From positions 17,467 through 81,466 of the forward strand of contig CAKSEO010000006.1 in NCBI GenBank assembly GCA_934446565.1: a stretch of 64,000 nt of DNA. The letters are read 5' to 3'. The position numbers and the translations under genes are program-made. The stretch comes from an uncultured Oscillospiraceae bacterium (GTDB lineage: Bacteria > Bacillota > Clostridia > Oscillospirales > Ruminococcaceae). A model generated the notes under the pieces. It was not told the DNA's origin. It was given only the letters and a program-made list of their open reading frames with translations, and ran no database searches. The stretch's first letter is position 1. Every line of letters starts with the position of its first letter. Below are positions 52,246-61,424 of this stretch, piece after piece.

Positions 52246-53214
52246 ATGGTTCCTAAACTTATAATAGTCGTACCCTGTTACAACGAGCAGGAAGTACTTC
52301 CGATTACAGCTCCGCAGTTCCTTGTGAAGATAACTCAGCTTGCGGACGAGGGGCTGATTTCCCCGGACAGCCGCGTTATGTTCGTAAACGACGGCAGCAA
52401 GGACGATACCTGGAACATAATCCAGGACCTTGCGCAGCAGGACGAGCACTTCATCGGAATAGCCCAGAGCCGTAATCGCGGACATCAGAACGCAGTACTT
52501 GCCGGACTGATGGAAGCCAAGGATATGTGCGACGTCACGATAAGCATAGACTGTGACGGGCAGGACGACATCAACGCGATGGACGAGATGATAAAGGCGT
52601 ATAACGACGGCTGCGAGATAGTGTACGGAGTACGCTCCAAGCGGGATACCGACACGTTTTTCAAGCGGTTTACGGCGGAGAGCTTTTACAAGCTGCTGAA
52701 CTCCATGGGCGCGGAGGTCGTGTTCAATCATGCGGATTACCGCCTGATAAGCAGCCGTGCGCTGCAGGAGCTTGCTAAGTTCCAGGAGGTCAACATTTTC
52801 CTGCGGGGAATGGTGCCGCTGGTGGGGTTCAAGAGCACCAGCGTATACTACGAGCGCAGCGAGCGCGCGGCGGGTAAGTCGCATTACCCGCTTAGCAAAA
52901 TGCTGGCGCTGGCGTTCGATGGTATCACCAGCCTTTCGATAAAGCCGATAAAGCTGATAATCGGAATGGGAATAATCGTTGCGCTCATCAGCTTTATCGG
53001 GATAATCTGGGCAGTGGTCGAGGCTATACTCGGAAAAACGGTGATGGGCTGGGCGTCAACGACTTGTATAATCTGCTTCCTTAGCGGAGTGCAGCTCATT
53101 TCGATAGGCGTCATCGGCGAGTATATCGGAAAGATATACATGGAGGTCAAGCATCGTCCGCGCTACATCATCAGCGACCGCACCTGGGAAAAGAACGACC
53201 GCGGCGAGGGCTGA
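52246..53214 (+). CDS. GtrB/DPM-type family 2 glycosyltransferase
   Basis: 322 residues from ATG 52246 (MVPKLIIVVPCYNEQEVL), with AGAGGAT upstream. A cytosolic GT-A domain (FVNDGSKDDTW, SIDCDGQDDINAM with the metal-binding Asp pair, ERAAGKSHYPL) followed by two C-terminal TM helices (~240-265, ~275-300). This is the layout of enzymes that load glucose or another sugar on undecaprenyl phosphate for wall or teichoic acid decoration. The gene is monocistronic; its lipid-sugar transferase partner is not here. Confidence 0.9.
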   Translation: MVPKLIIVVPCYNEQEVLPITAPQFLVKITQLADEGLISPDSRVMFVNDGSKDDTWNIIQDLAQQDEHFIGIAQSRNRGHQNAVLAGLMEAKDMCDVTISIDCDGQDDINAMDEMIKAYNDGCEIVYGVRSKRDTDTFFKRFTAESFYKLLNSMGAEVVFNHADYRLISSRALQELAKFQEVNIFLRGMVPLVGFKSTSVYYERSERAAGKSHYPLSKMLALAFDGITSLSIKPIKLIIGMGIIVALISFIGIIWAVVEAILGKTVMGWASTTCIICFLSGVQLISIGVIGEYIGKIYMEVKHRPRYIISDRTWEKNDRGEG

Positions 53215-53217
53215 CCG

Positions 53218-53775
53218 TCACTGCATTTTCCGCAGCAGACGCTCCATCTCCTGTATGCCCCGGGTCTGGGAGGAGATTATCGCGTCAAGTATCGGGTGGA
53301 GCTGCTCGCAGATGGGATATTGCAGCGCGTTTTCAGACATGAGCACCGCGCCACGGTGGTGCGGTATCATTTCCCGCATGAAATCCGCTGCGACGCAGCC
53401 AGTGGTCCGGGCGTCTTTCATCTGGTCGAACATTATACCGGTGATGTCACGGAAGCGCCTCTGATAGCAGCACAGTTCCTGGCTGCAGTTCGTGATTTCC
53501 TGGCAGCATTCCAGCGCCGACTGCATGTCCTCTATGCTTTTCGTCTGGGAGGTTATGATGTTCTCGGCGATACAGCGCACGGGTCTGAACCGGGAGTGAT
53601 TCAGCAGCTCCCTCGACATGGCTATCGCTGCGCGGTGGTGCGGTATCATCTGCACGATGAAGTTATGGGAGATGCTGCAATTCAGCTGCGCTGTGGTCAT
53701 TTCGTCTATCATGGTTTCGAGTATCCTGCGGTAGCAGCGGATATATTCCGCAGTCCCGCTGTCTGGTGAGTTCAT
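53218..53775 (-). CDS. Tandem DUF305 (ferritin-like) protein
   Basis: 185 residues made of two DUF305 repeats. Each has the FIVQMIPHHRAAIAMS / FMREMIPHHRGAVLMS metal-ligand motif and a conserved SQT(K/R)(S/G)I(E/Q)(D/E)M helix. Between the repeats is a Cys cluster (ECCQEITNCSQELCC). There is no signal peptide, unlike many DUF305 proteins that are exported and bind copper. Role unknown; a metal-related function is suggested by the His pairs and Cys cluster. Confidence 0.8.
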   Translation of the reverse strand: MNSPDSGTAEYIRCYRRILETMIDEMTTAQLNCSISHNFIVQMIPHHRAAIAMSRELLNHSRFRPVRCIAENIITSQTKSIEDMQSALECCQEITNCSQELCCYQRRFRDITGIMFDQMKDARTTGCVAADFMREMIPHHRGAVLMSENALQYPICEQLHPILDAIISSQTRGIQEMERLLRKMQ

Positions 53776-53945
53776 AGGCGGCTCCTTTCATATTTCTTTC
53801 ATTGCGTCATTATATGCGGGGCGGATAGGTTCGGTGAATATTCCGGGGATTTTCGGAAATAATACGTTCCGCAAGGGCATTGCAGAACGGAGAGACATAG
53901 TTTTCAAAAAAATCTGAAAAAATTTAAATTTTTTTTGAAAAGCTA

Positions 53946-53974
53946 TTGACAAATCGAATTTCCTGTGATATAAT
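53946..53974 (+). promoter_or_regulatory. Promoter of tRNA-Gln
   Basis: TTGACA (53946-53951) and TATAAT (53969-53974), 17-bp spacer, 46 bp ahead of the tRNA. Confidence 0.88.
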
Positions 53975-54020
53975 ATTATTCGTTAAGTCACCAGGTTAAA
54001 AATCCTGATGAACAAAATAT

Positions 54021-54096
54021 TGCGGTGTCGCCAAGCGGTAAGGCAGATGACTCTGACTCATCCATTGCGAGGGTTCAAATCCTTCCACCGCAACCA
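54021..54096 (+). tRNA. tRNA-Gln (anticodon CUG)
   Basis: Complete cloverleaf: acceptor TGCGGTG/CACCGCA, D arm with GCCAAGCGGTAAGGC, anticodon arm GATGA-CTCTGAC-TCATC (anticodon CTG), T arm GAGGG-TTCAAAT-CCTTC, and an encoded ACCA end. CUG reads CAG glutamine codons. Confidence 0.95.
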
Positions 54097-54268
54097 AACG
54101 AAAAGCTGTGCTTTTGAGCACGGCTTTTTTGTTTATGCGGACTATTTCCTTTCAAGCGGCAGAGAAGCGTTTCACATCAGTCTGAAGCCACATATCTTCA
54201 CAGTATATCAGTCATATGATGTTAACATGCATTTGTTAAAAAATTCTCAAAAAATCGAGGATTACGAC

Positions 54269-54297
54269 TTGACTTATTGCAAATTATCGGGTATAAT
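54269..54297 (+). promoter_or_regulatory. pckG promoter
   Basis: TTGACT (54269-54274) and TATAAT (54292-54297), 17-bp spacer, in the 288-bp gap between the tRNA and pckG; the rest of that gap shows no gene. Confidence 0.8.
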
Positions 54298-54383
54298 GGT
54301 ATTTGTGGAGGAAGCGTATGCAGCCGTTCTGAAGCCGCAGGCTTTCTCGTATTCCAAAAAAATTTCAGAAGGAGATAACTATT

Positions 54384-56240
54384 ATGGCAAGAAATCCCGG
54401 TGTATTAACCAAGAACCCTAACGTTATCAAGTGGGTAGATGAGATGGTTGCTCTCACCAAGCCGGACCAGGTGATCTGGATCGACGGCTCCAAGGAGCAG
54501 CTCGACGAGCTTACCAACGAGGTTTGCTCCCTGCCCGACGGCGATAAGGACAAGATGTACAGACTGAACCCGGAGAAGCTCCCCGGCTGCCTGTATCACA
54601 GAACCCTCCCCAACGACGTTGCAAGAGTTGAGGACAGAACTTTCATCTGCTGCCGTGAGAAGAAGGACGCAGGCCCCACCAACAACTGGATGGATCCTAA
54701 GGACATGAAGGCAATGCTGACCCCCATGTACGACGGCGTTATGAAGGGCAGAACAATGTACGTTATCCCGTACTCCATGGGCCCGATCGGCTCCTCCCTC
54801 GCAAAGGTAGGCGTTGAGCTGACCGACTCCATCTACGTTGTTCTGAACATGAACATCATGACCAGAATGGGCGCTGACGCTTTCAAGAATCTCGGCGACA
54901 CCTCCAATGACTTCGTTCGCGGTCTGCACAGCAAGGCTGACGTTAATCCCGAGAAGAGATACATCGTTCAGTTCCCCGAGGAGAACACTATCTGGTCCAT
55001 CAACTCCGCATACGGCGGAAACGTTCTGCTGGGCAAGAAGTGCTTCGCACTCCGTATCGCTTCCTACCAGGGCAAGAACGAGGGCTGGATGGCTGAGCAT
55101 ATGCTTATCCTCGGCGTTAAGAAGCCCGATGGCGAGATGAGATACATCACCGCTGCATTCCCCTCTGCTTGCGGCAAGACCAACCTCGCAATGCTCATTC
55201 CTCCGGCAGTTTACAAGGAGCAGGGCTATGAGGTTTACACCGTAGGCGACGATATCGCCTGGATGAAGCCCGGCAAGGACGGCAGACTGTACGCTATCAA
55301 CCCCGAGAACGGCTTCTTCGGCGTTGCTCCTGGTACAAACGCTAAGTCCAACTACAACGCACTCGCTTCCACAATGAAGAACACCATCTTCACCAACGTT
55401 GCTCTGAACAATGCAGACAACACCGTTTGGTGGGAGGGTCTCGACAAGAACCCGCCTGTTGACGCAACAGAGTGGAAGGGCGCAAAGGTAAACGGCGTTG
55501 AGTTCACTTCCGAGATCGACCCCGCTACCGGCAAGAACAAGAAGCTTGCTCACCCGAACTCCAGATTCACCGCTCCGGCTATCAACTGCCCGTGCGTATC
55601 CCCCGAGTTCAACAACCCGGACGGCGTTCCTGTAAGCGCTATCATCTTCGGCGGCAGACGTGCTTCCACAACTCCGCTGGTATATCAGTCCTTCGACTGG
55701 GTACACGGCACCTACATGGGTTCCGCAGTTTCCTCTGAGACTACCGCAGCAGCTACCGGCGCTGTAGGCGTTCTCCGTCACGATCCTATGGCTATGAAGC
55801 CGTTCATCGGTTACAACGTAGGCGACTACTGGGCACACTGGCTCGAGATGGGCGAGAAGCTCGGCGACAAGGCTCCTAAGATCTTCAACGTTAACTGGTT
55901 CAAGCAGGACGAGAACGGCAACTTCATCTGGCCGGGATTCGGCGACAACATGCGTGTTCTTGACTGGATCATCAAGCGTGTTGAGGGCAAGGTTGACGCT
56001 GTTGAGACTCCTATCGGATTCCTGCCTAAGAAGGGTGACATCAACCTCAAGGGTATCGAGGACGAGGTTACTTCCGAAGTTGAGGACAAGCTGCTTGCAG
56101 TTGATATCGACCTCTGGAAGAAGGAGATCGCAGAGATGCGCAGATATTACAACGATGATATCAAGGCAAAGGGCGGCAACATCCCGCAGGCTCTCTACGA
56201 TGAGCTCGACAAGATCGAGGCTAGACTCAACAAGGCTTGA
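54384..56240 (+). CDS. pckG: Phosphoenolpyruvate carboxykinase (GTP)
   Basis: 618 residues, the GTP-type size. Converts oxaloacetate and GTP to PEP; in ruminococci the reverse reaction fixes CO2 on PEP toward succinate. Markers: PSACGKTNLAM (P-loop with the reactive Cys typical of GTP enzymes), EGWMAEHMLILG, the Mn site around VGDDIAWM, and FGVAPGTNAKSN. GAAGGAG upstream. C-ending codon bias suggests very high expression. Monocistronic. Confidence 0.96.
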   Translation: MARNPGVLTKNPNVIKWVDEMVALTKPDQVIWIDGSKEQLDELTNEVCSLPDGDKDKMYRLNPEKLPGCLYHRTLPNDVARVEDRTFICCREKKDAGPTNNWMDPKDMKAMLTPMYDGVMKGRTMYVIPYSMGPIGSSLAKVGVELTDSIYVVLNMNIMTRMGADAFKNLGDTSNDFVRGLHSKADVNPEKRYIVQFPEENTIWSINSAYGGNVLLGKKCFALRIASYQGKNEGWMAEHMLILGVKKPDGEMRYITAAFPSACGKTNLAMLIPPAVYKEQGYEVYTVGDDIAWMKPGKDGRLYAINPENGFFGVAPGTNAKSNYNALASTMKNTIFTNVALNNADNTVWWEGLDKNPPVDATEWKGAKVNGVEFTSEIDPATGKNKKLAHPNSRFTAPAINCPCVSPEFNNPDGVPVSAIIFGGRRASTTPLVYQSFDWVHGTYMGSAVSSETTAAATGAVGVLRHDPMAMKPFIGYNVGDYWAHWLEMGEKLGDKAPKIFNVNWFKQDENGNFIWPGFGDNMRVLDWIIKRVEGKVDAVETPIGFLPKKGDINLKGIEDEVTSEVEDKLLAVDIDLWKKEIAEMRRYYNDDIKAKGGNIPQALYDELDKIEARLNKA

Positions 56241-56274
56241 TTTCAGCCAGACAGTCTATAACTGAATAACAAGA

Positions 56275-56305
56275 GCGCAGGTACGTTATCGTGCCTGCGC
56301 TTTTT
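56275..56305 (+). terminator. Terminator of pckG
   Basis: GCGCAGGTACG and CGTGCCTGCGC around TTAT, then TTTTT. Confidence 0.9.
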
Positions 56306-56318
56306 GTATTGTATCAAT

Positions 56319-56564
56319 TCATGCGTTCTTTTTACATCGGGAGCTTATCGCGTAGAATCTCAGTCCGTCGCTTGAAAAACTCAGCGCCAGTCCCTTTTCT
56401 GCAAAGTAATCCTCAAGGAAAACTCGCAGCTCATCGCTGCTGGGGTCTACCGAGAAATTCTGTCCGCCGCATGAGCCGTGATAGTGCAGCTCGGCGGAAA
56501 ACTGCTCTGCGACCTGCTTTTTCAGCTGCGACATTTCAGTGAGATTGATCGTTCTTGTTGCCAT
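56319..56564 (-). CDS. RDAC-family small protein
   Basis: 81 residues. The SCGGQNFSVDPSSDELRVFLEDYF part matches a small Clostridial family known for an RDACGGQ-type motif followed by an IEP-like turn; here the motif is HGSCGGQ, and a second Cys is near the end (SSRCKKN). Function unknown. Nine bp behind the HD-domain gene, probably co-transcribed. Confidence 0.7.
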   Translation of the reverse strand: MATRTINLTEMSQLKKQVAEQFSAELHYHGSCGGQNFSVDPSSDELRVFLEDYFAEKGLALSFSSDGLRFYAISSRCKKNA

Positions 56565-56573
56565 ATTTCCTCC

Positions 56574-57137
56574 TCATGCGTACTTGTTGTATTCGTCCTC
56601 ACAGCTCCTCATGGCGAGTATCGTATCAGATATCAGCTCATCGAGGGATACCCCCATCAGCTCCGCGCCGCGCTCTATTACTTCCCGGGAGCAGCCAGCC
56701 GCGAAATTCGCCGACTTGTACTTTTTCTTCACGGATTTCAGTTCCATGTCCTGTACTGATTTGGACGGGCGCATGAGAGCCGCCGCGCCGATAAGTCCGG
56801 TGAGCTCGTCAACAGCGTACAGCACCTTTTCCATTTCATGCTCGGGCTCGATGTCAACGGTGAGTTTCCAGCCGTGGCTTGCTGTGGCGTGAATTATCCT
56901 TTCGTCCACATTGCGGGAGCGCATTATCTCCTGCTCCTTTATGCAGTGCTGCTCTGGATACATCTCGAAATCCAGGTCGTGCAGCAGCCCGACTATTCCC
57001 CAGAAGTCAGCCTCGTCAGAATAGCCCAGCTTTTCCGCATACCAGCGCATTACGCCCTCCACAGTCACTGCATGCCGCAGGTGGAATGTATCTTTATTGA
57101 ACTCCGTGAGCAGCGCCCACGCCTCGTCGCGCGTCAT
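56574..57137 (-). CDS. HD-domain phosphohydrolase-like protein
   Basis: 187 residues. The metal ligands of the HD fold are visible: His in LRHAVTVEGVM, HD in GLLHDLDFE, further His in TASHGWKL, and Asp in AVDELTGLIGAA. Family members hydrolyse nucleotides or related phosphoesters; many Clostridia carry this short version without a known substrate. Divergent from the hem operon. Confidence 0.85.
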   Translation of the reverse strand: MTRDEAWALLTEFNKDTFHLRHAVTVEGVMRWYAEKLGYSDEADFWGIVGLLHDLDFEMYPEQHCIKEQEIMRSRNVDERIIHATASHGWKLTVDIEPEHEMEKVLYAVDELTGLIGAAALMRPSKSVQDMELKSVKKKYKSANFAAGCSREVIERGAELMGVSLDELISDTILAMRSCEDEYNKYA

Positions 57138-57273
57138 ATTATATTGCTCCTTTCCGATTCGCCTAACCAGACAAAACCTATAGATTATATATGATATGAT
57201 ACAACATCATTCCGGATTTGTCAATAGCTTTTGTAAAAAATCCCGTATTTCATCATTTGCGCCAAAAATATCG

Positions 57274-57302
57274 TTGACAAACATAGGGTATTATGCTATA
57301 AT
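57274..57302 (+). promoter_or_regulatory. Promoter of the tetrapyrrole operon
   Basis: TTGACA (57274-57279) and TATAAT (57297-57302), 17-bp spacer, 50 bp before hemA. No riboswitch is visible between them. Confidence 0.9.
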
Positions 57303-57351
57303 ACATATTAAATTAGTAGGCAAATATTATATATAAAAGCAGGGATAGGGA

Positions 57352-58467
57352 ATGGATGATTTTATATGCGTGAGCATAAATTATAAGAAATGCAGCGAGG
57401 AAGTGCGGGGAAAATTTACTTTTGCGCAGGAAATACGGGAAAACTTCATAACGGAACACAGCGCACTAAGCCCGGTGCTGCTGTGTACCTGCAACCGCAC
57501 CGAGCTGTACATGACGGGCGGCGTCAACGACGGGCTGCGGCTGCTGGCGGAGCTTTCCGGCGTTACGAAGGCTCGGATGGAGGACTGCGCGATGCTGTTC
57601 AGCGGAGAGGGCGCGGTGCGGCATTTGTTCAGGGTGGCTTGCGGTGTGGATTCCATGGTGGTAGGCGAGGACGAGATACTGGGTCAGCTAAGGAATGCCT
57701 ACGCAAAGTCCGCGGAGTTGATACAGCTATCGCACAGGGTCAATATCATATTCCAGAGCGCGGTAACTACTGCAAAGCGCATAAAGACCGAAACCGCGAT
57801 ATCCAAAACGTCGGTTTCCCACGCAACGCTTGCCGCGAAGCTTGCAGCACACTATGCTCCGGAGGTCAAAGTTTTGCTCATCGGCGTCAGCGGAAAGACC
57901 GGCACCAGCCTGCTGAAAAACCTGCTCTCATATAAAAACGTCACAGTGATTGCCACAATGCGTTCGCACAGCGGGCAGGCAATGCTGCTGCCGGAAAGCC
58001 CGGCGCTCACTATCGTGCCCTATGAGGAAAGGTACGGCTACATAGCGGAGTGCAATTGCGTTATTTCTGCGACCTCCAGTCCGCATACGGTGCTGACGTC
58101 GGACAGGCTGCGGGAGTCCTGCAACGGAGAAAAGCTGCTTATCGACCTTGCTGTGCCAAGGGATATCGACCCAGCTGCGGCGGAGATACCAGGCGTAACG
58201 CTGCGAAGCGTTGATTATTTCAGCAGCCTTGCCGAGGATAACAACCTGCGAAAGCAGGACAGCGTGGAGCAGGCGGGGCAGATGATAGAAGAAGACATCG
58301 GCGAACTTCACAAGACGCTGCTCATGCACGAAATGCTCCCGCTGATACGTCAGAGCGGAGCGCTTTCCGGGATGACAGCGGAGGAATTTCTGTTCCGGCT
58401 GAAAAAGGAACTTTCTGCTGCGGCGTTTGCCGAGGTGATGGGCTCAGTGCCTGGAGTAAAGGAGTGA
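57352..58467 (+). CDS. hemA: Glutamyl-tRNA reductase
   Basis: 371 residues. First committed step of C5 tetrapyrrole synthesis: glutamyl-tRNA to glutamate-1-semialdehyde with NADPH. The catalytic Cys is in LLCTCNRTELY; DSMVVGEDEILGQLRNAY binds the substrate, and VLLIGVSGKTGTSLLKNLL is the NADPH site in a somewhat altered form (GVSGKTG for GAGEMG). It is shorter than the usual ~420 residues, mostly at the C-terminal dimerisation domain. First gene of a six-gene operon. Confidence 0.92.
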   Translation: MDDFICVSINYKKCSEEVRGKFTFAQEIRENFITEHSALSPVLLCTCNRTELYMTGGVNDGLRLLAELSGVTKARMEDCAMLFSGEGAVRHLFRVACGVDSMVVGEDEILGQLRNAYAKSAELIQLSHRVNIIFQSAVTTAKRIKTETAISKTSVSHATLAAKLAAHYAPEVKVLLIGVSGKTGTSLLKNLLSYKNVTVIATMRSHSGQAMLLPESPALTIVPYEERYGYIAECNCVISATSSPHTVLTSDRLRESCNGEKLLIDLAVPRDIDPAAAEIPGVTLRSVDYFSSLAEDNNLRKQDSVEQAGQMIEEDIGELHKTLLMHEMLPLIRQSGALSGMTAEEFLFRLKKELSAAAFAEVMGSVPGVKE

Positions 58468-58471
58468 GAAC

Positions 58472-59092
58472 GTGCCGTATTTTCCGTTTTTCGTTGACAT
58501 TGAGGGGAAGCGCTGCGTTATCGTGGGCGGCGGCAGGATAGCGCTCCACAAGATAAAAAAGCTGCTGCCGTTCTCGCCGGAGATACATGTCGTTTCGCCG
58601 GAGATATGCAGCGGAATAGAAGATATCCCAGGGCTTTTGGTTGAGCGGCGCGGATTTGAGCCCGCAGACCTGGACGGCGCGTTTTTCGTAATAGCCGCGA
58701 CAGACAGCCCGGAGGTTAATTCGGAGGTGTCCAGGCTGTGCCGTGAGCATGATATCCTCTGCAACGCCGTTGACAGCCCGGCTGACTGCTCGTTTTATTT
58801 CCCGGCGCTGGCGCAGCGCGGAGATATCACGGTGGGAGTTTCCACCTTCGGGAAAAGTCCGCTCATCGCGGCGGAGTTACGGCGGGATGCGGAGGCTCTT
58901 CTGACCCCGGAACTTGCGGAAATTTGCGCGCTGATGGGAGAGATACGTCCGGCAGTACGTGAGCGGTTTCCGGAGGAAAAGCGGCGCGCCGAGGTGATGA
59001 AAGCCGCGCTGAAATTCTGTACGGATTCCGGCAAAATTCTGGACAGTGGGGAACTTCTCAAATTCATAGACGGACTGGAGCTGAAAACATGA
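58472..59092 (+). CDS. Precorrin-2 dehydrogenase (siroheme synthase N-domain)
   Basis: 206 residues from a GTG start (GGAG 7 nt upstream). Oxidises precorrin-2 to sirohydrochlorin with NAD. PFFVDIEGKRCVIVGGGRIALHKIKKLL is the CysG-N/Met8 NAD fold, and NAVDSPADCSFYFPAL and GDITVGVSTFGKSPLIAAELR are family motifs. It starts 4 bp after hemA and overlaps hemC by 4 bp. Its presence directs the operon toward siroheme/cobalamin. Confidence 0.92.
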   Translation: MPYFPFFVDIEGKRCVIVGGGRIALHKIKKLLPFSPEIHVVSPEICSGIEDIPGLLVERRGFEPADLDGAFFVIAATDSPEVNSEVSRLCREHDILCNAVDSPADCSFYFPALAQRGDITVGVSTFGKSPLIAAELRRDAEALLTPELAEICALMGEIRPAVRERFPEEKRRAEVMKAALKFCTDSGKILDSGELLKFIDGLELKT

Positions 59093-59949
59093 CCCTCAAA
59101 ATAGGAACACGGCAGAGCAGACTGGCGCTGGTGCAGACGGAGCTGTTTGCACAGGCGCTCCGGGAGAAATATCCGGAGCTAAGCGTTGATGTAGTTAAAT
59201 TCACAACCCGTGGCGACAGGATACTTGACCGTCCGCTCGACCGCATTGGCGGCAAGGGAGTGTTCGTCGAGGAGATAGAGCAGGCGCTTAAAAGCGGGGA
59301 AATCGACATTGCGGTACACAGTGCGAAAGACCTCCCGGTGCAGCTTGGCGAGGGGCTTGAGATATCCGGAGTGCTGCCCCGGGGCGACTACCGCGATATG
59401 CTGGTGATGAGGAAAGGCGCGGAGTTCGGCTCAACTGACAGTTTCACTGTCGGGACGGGCAGCCTGCGCCGCCGCATGAACCTTGCAAAGCTGTATCCCG
59501 GCGCAGTTTTTGCCGATATCCGCGGCAATGTCGATACACGTCTGCGTAAGCTTTCCGACGGGGAGTTTGACGCGATAGTGCTGGCGGCGGCGGGCGTGGA
59601 AAGGCTGGGTATCCCGATGGACGGGTTTACCGTGCGGAAATTCGGGTTTGATGAGTTCCTGCCTGCGCCCTGTCAGGCGATAATTGCCGCAGAATGCGCT
59701 GCCGGGAGCGCCGCCGCTGAAATGGTAAGCGAAGTTTCCGACCGGGAAACCATGCTATGCTTTAATGCGGAGCGCGGGGTGATTGCGGCGCTCGGCGCTG
59801 ACTGCACTGTTCCGGTAGGGGCGTACAGCGAGATATCCGGCGGCGTAATGCGTCTGACTATTTCAGACCGGAATGGAAATACTGCGCAAGGCGAATGTCC
59901 TCCGGAGGATAGCGCCGCGCTGATAAAGGAGCTGATATCTCGGCTATGA
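59089..59949 (+). CDS. hemC: Hydroxymethylbilane synthase
   Basis: 286 residues, slightly shorter than average. Polymerises four porphobilinogens. IGTRQSRLALVQTELFA, the substrate-site AVHSAKDLPVQL, GTGSLRRRMNLAKLYP, and GNVDTRLRKL are diagnostic. The cofactor-binding Cys is in ALGADCTVPVGAY. ATG overlaps the previous stop (ATGA) and hemC overlaps cobA/hemD by 4 bp. Confidence 0.96.
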   Translation: MTLKIGTRQSRLALVQTELFAQALREKYPELSVDVVKFTTRGDRILDRPLDRIGGKGVFVEEIEQALKSGEIDIAVHSAKDLPVQLGEGLEISGVLPRGDYRDMLVMRKGAEFGSTDSFTVGTGSLRRRMNLAKLYPGAVFADIRGNVDTRLRKLSDGEFDAIVLAAAGVERLGIPMDGFTVRKFGFDEFLPAPCQAIIAAECAAGSAAAEMVSEVSDRETMLCFNAERGVIAALGADCTVPVGAYSEISGGVMRLTISDRNGNTAQGECPPEDSAALIKELISRL

Positions 59950-61424
59950 ACTCAACGATCGGAAAAGTAATACTTGCAGGCGCAGGCTGCGGCAGCTTTG
60001 ACCTTATCACACTGCGTGGTATCAAGGCGCTTCAAAGCTGCGATACCGTGATATACGACAGCCTTATTGATACGCGGCTGCTGGATTATGCTCCGGGCGC
60101 GGAGAAGATATGCGTAGGGAAGCGCGCGGGGCAGCACTCCGCAAAGCAGGAGGAGATAAACGCGCTGCTGGTGGAAAAGGCGCTCTCCGGACGAACCGTG
60201 GTAAGGCTCAAGGGTGGCGACCCGTTCGTTTTCGGGCGCGGCGGCGAGGAGATACTGGAGCTTGAAAAGCACGGTATTCCGTTCGCAGTAATACCCGGGG
60301 TGACTTCCTCGGTGGCGGTTCCGGAGCTTGCCGGGATACCGGTCACGCACCGCCGCAGTGCCCGAAGCTTCCACGTTATAACCGGGCATACCGCCGATAG
60401 CTGCACGCCGGAAAACCTCGCGCAGTACGCGAAGTTGTCGGGCACGCTGGTGTTTCTGATGGGGCTGAATTCGCTGGAGAGTATCGCGGAGGGTCTGGTT
60501 TCCGGGGGAATGTCCGCCGATACTCCGGCGGCGGTGATATCCAACGGCGCAACGCGATTTCAGCGTACCGTCCGTGGCAGGATTGCGGACATCGCGGCAA
60601 AAACGCGGAAGGAGGGGCTGACCGCTCCGGCGATAATCATCGTGGGGGAAACTGCGGCGTTCGATTTTTCCGCGACGTACGTTCCGCCGCTTTCGGGTAA
60701 AAATATCGCGGTGGTATCCTCCGGCGATACCGCCAAGCGGCTCTGCGCCACGCTGGATTCGCTGGGAGCGTACGCGTTCCGCGCTGGCGGCGTGGATATA
60801 GAGGAGATATACGGCGAGGACATCGACCGTGCGTTTTCAGCGCTCGGCAAATACACCCACATCGCGCTTACAAGCCCGAACGGCGCGCGAATATTCCTGA
60901 AAAAGCTGCGGGAAAAGCGCGTGGATATACGCACGCTTTGCAATGTCGGCTTTGCCGTGATAGGTAAGGGCACGGCGGCTGTATTGGAGGAGCACGGAGT
61001 GTTCCCGGAGCTGATTCCGGAGGAGTTCAGCACCGCTGCCCTTGGAAAGCTGCTTGGGAAGCGGCTCGGCGAAAGCTCCCGGCTTGCGGTTTTCCGGTCG
61101 GAAGAGGGCTCACGGGAGTTAAACGCGGCTCTTGACGGGCGCGTGACATACGATGACGTGAAGATATACAGACCCGTGTATCTTCCGGGCGGGGCGGTGG
61201 AATGCGACATCGCGGCGTTCACCAGCTCCGGTGCAGTGCGGGGATTCTTCGCAAACGGCGGCAGCTTTTCTCCGGGAACGTCAGTCGCGGCTATTGGGAA
61301 AGTTACCGCCGCGGAGCTCGGTAAATACGGCTTTACGGATTGCGTGATACCGCGGGAAAGCACCGTTGACGGCGTTGTACAAAGTATTTTGGAGGCAGTA
61401 AAATGCAGAGATTCAGAAGATTAA
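59946..61424 (+). CDS. cobA-hemD: Fused uroporphyrinogen-III methyltransferase/uroporphyrinogen-III synthase
   Basis: 492 residues joining two enzymes. Residues ~7-245 are SUMT/CobA (VILAGAGCGSFDLITLRG, DSLI, VVRLKGGDPFVFGRGGEE, GVTSSVAVPELAGIPVTHR). Residues ~250-490 are the HemD synthase (VVSSGDTAKRLCATLDSLG, ALTSPNGARIFLKKL, AFTSSGAVRGFF). One chain thus closes the tetrapyrrole ring and methylates it to precorrin-2. The fusion is common in Clostridia. It overlaps hemB by 22 bp. Confidence 0.95.
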   Translation: MNSTIGKVILAGAGCGSFDLITLRGIKALQSCDTVIYDSLIDTRLLDYAPGAEKICVGKRAGQHSAKQEEINALLVEKALSGRTVVRLKGGDPFVFGRGGEEILELEKHGIPFAVIPGVTSSVAVPELAGIPVTHRRSARSFHVITGHTADSCTPENLAQYAKLSGTLVFLMGLNSLESIAEGLVSGGMSADTPAAVISNGATRFQRTVRGRIADIAAKTRKEGLTAPAIIIVGETAAFDFSATYVPPLSGKNIAVVSSGDTAKRLCATLDSLGAYAFRAGGVDIEEIYGEDIDRAFSALGKYTHIALTSPNGARIFLKKLREKRVDIRTLCNVGFAVIGKGTAAVLEEHGVFPELIPEEFSTAALGKLLGKRLGESSRLAVFRSEEGSRELNAALDGRVTYDDVKIYRPVYLPGGAVECDIAAFTSSGAVRGFFANGGSFSPGTSVAAIGKVTAAELGKYGFTDCVIPRESTVDGVVQSILEAVKCRDSED

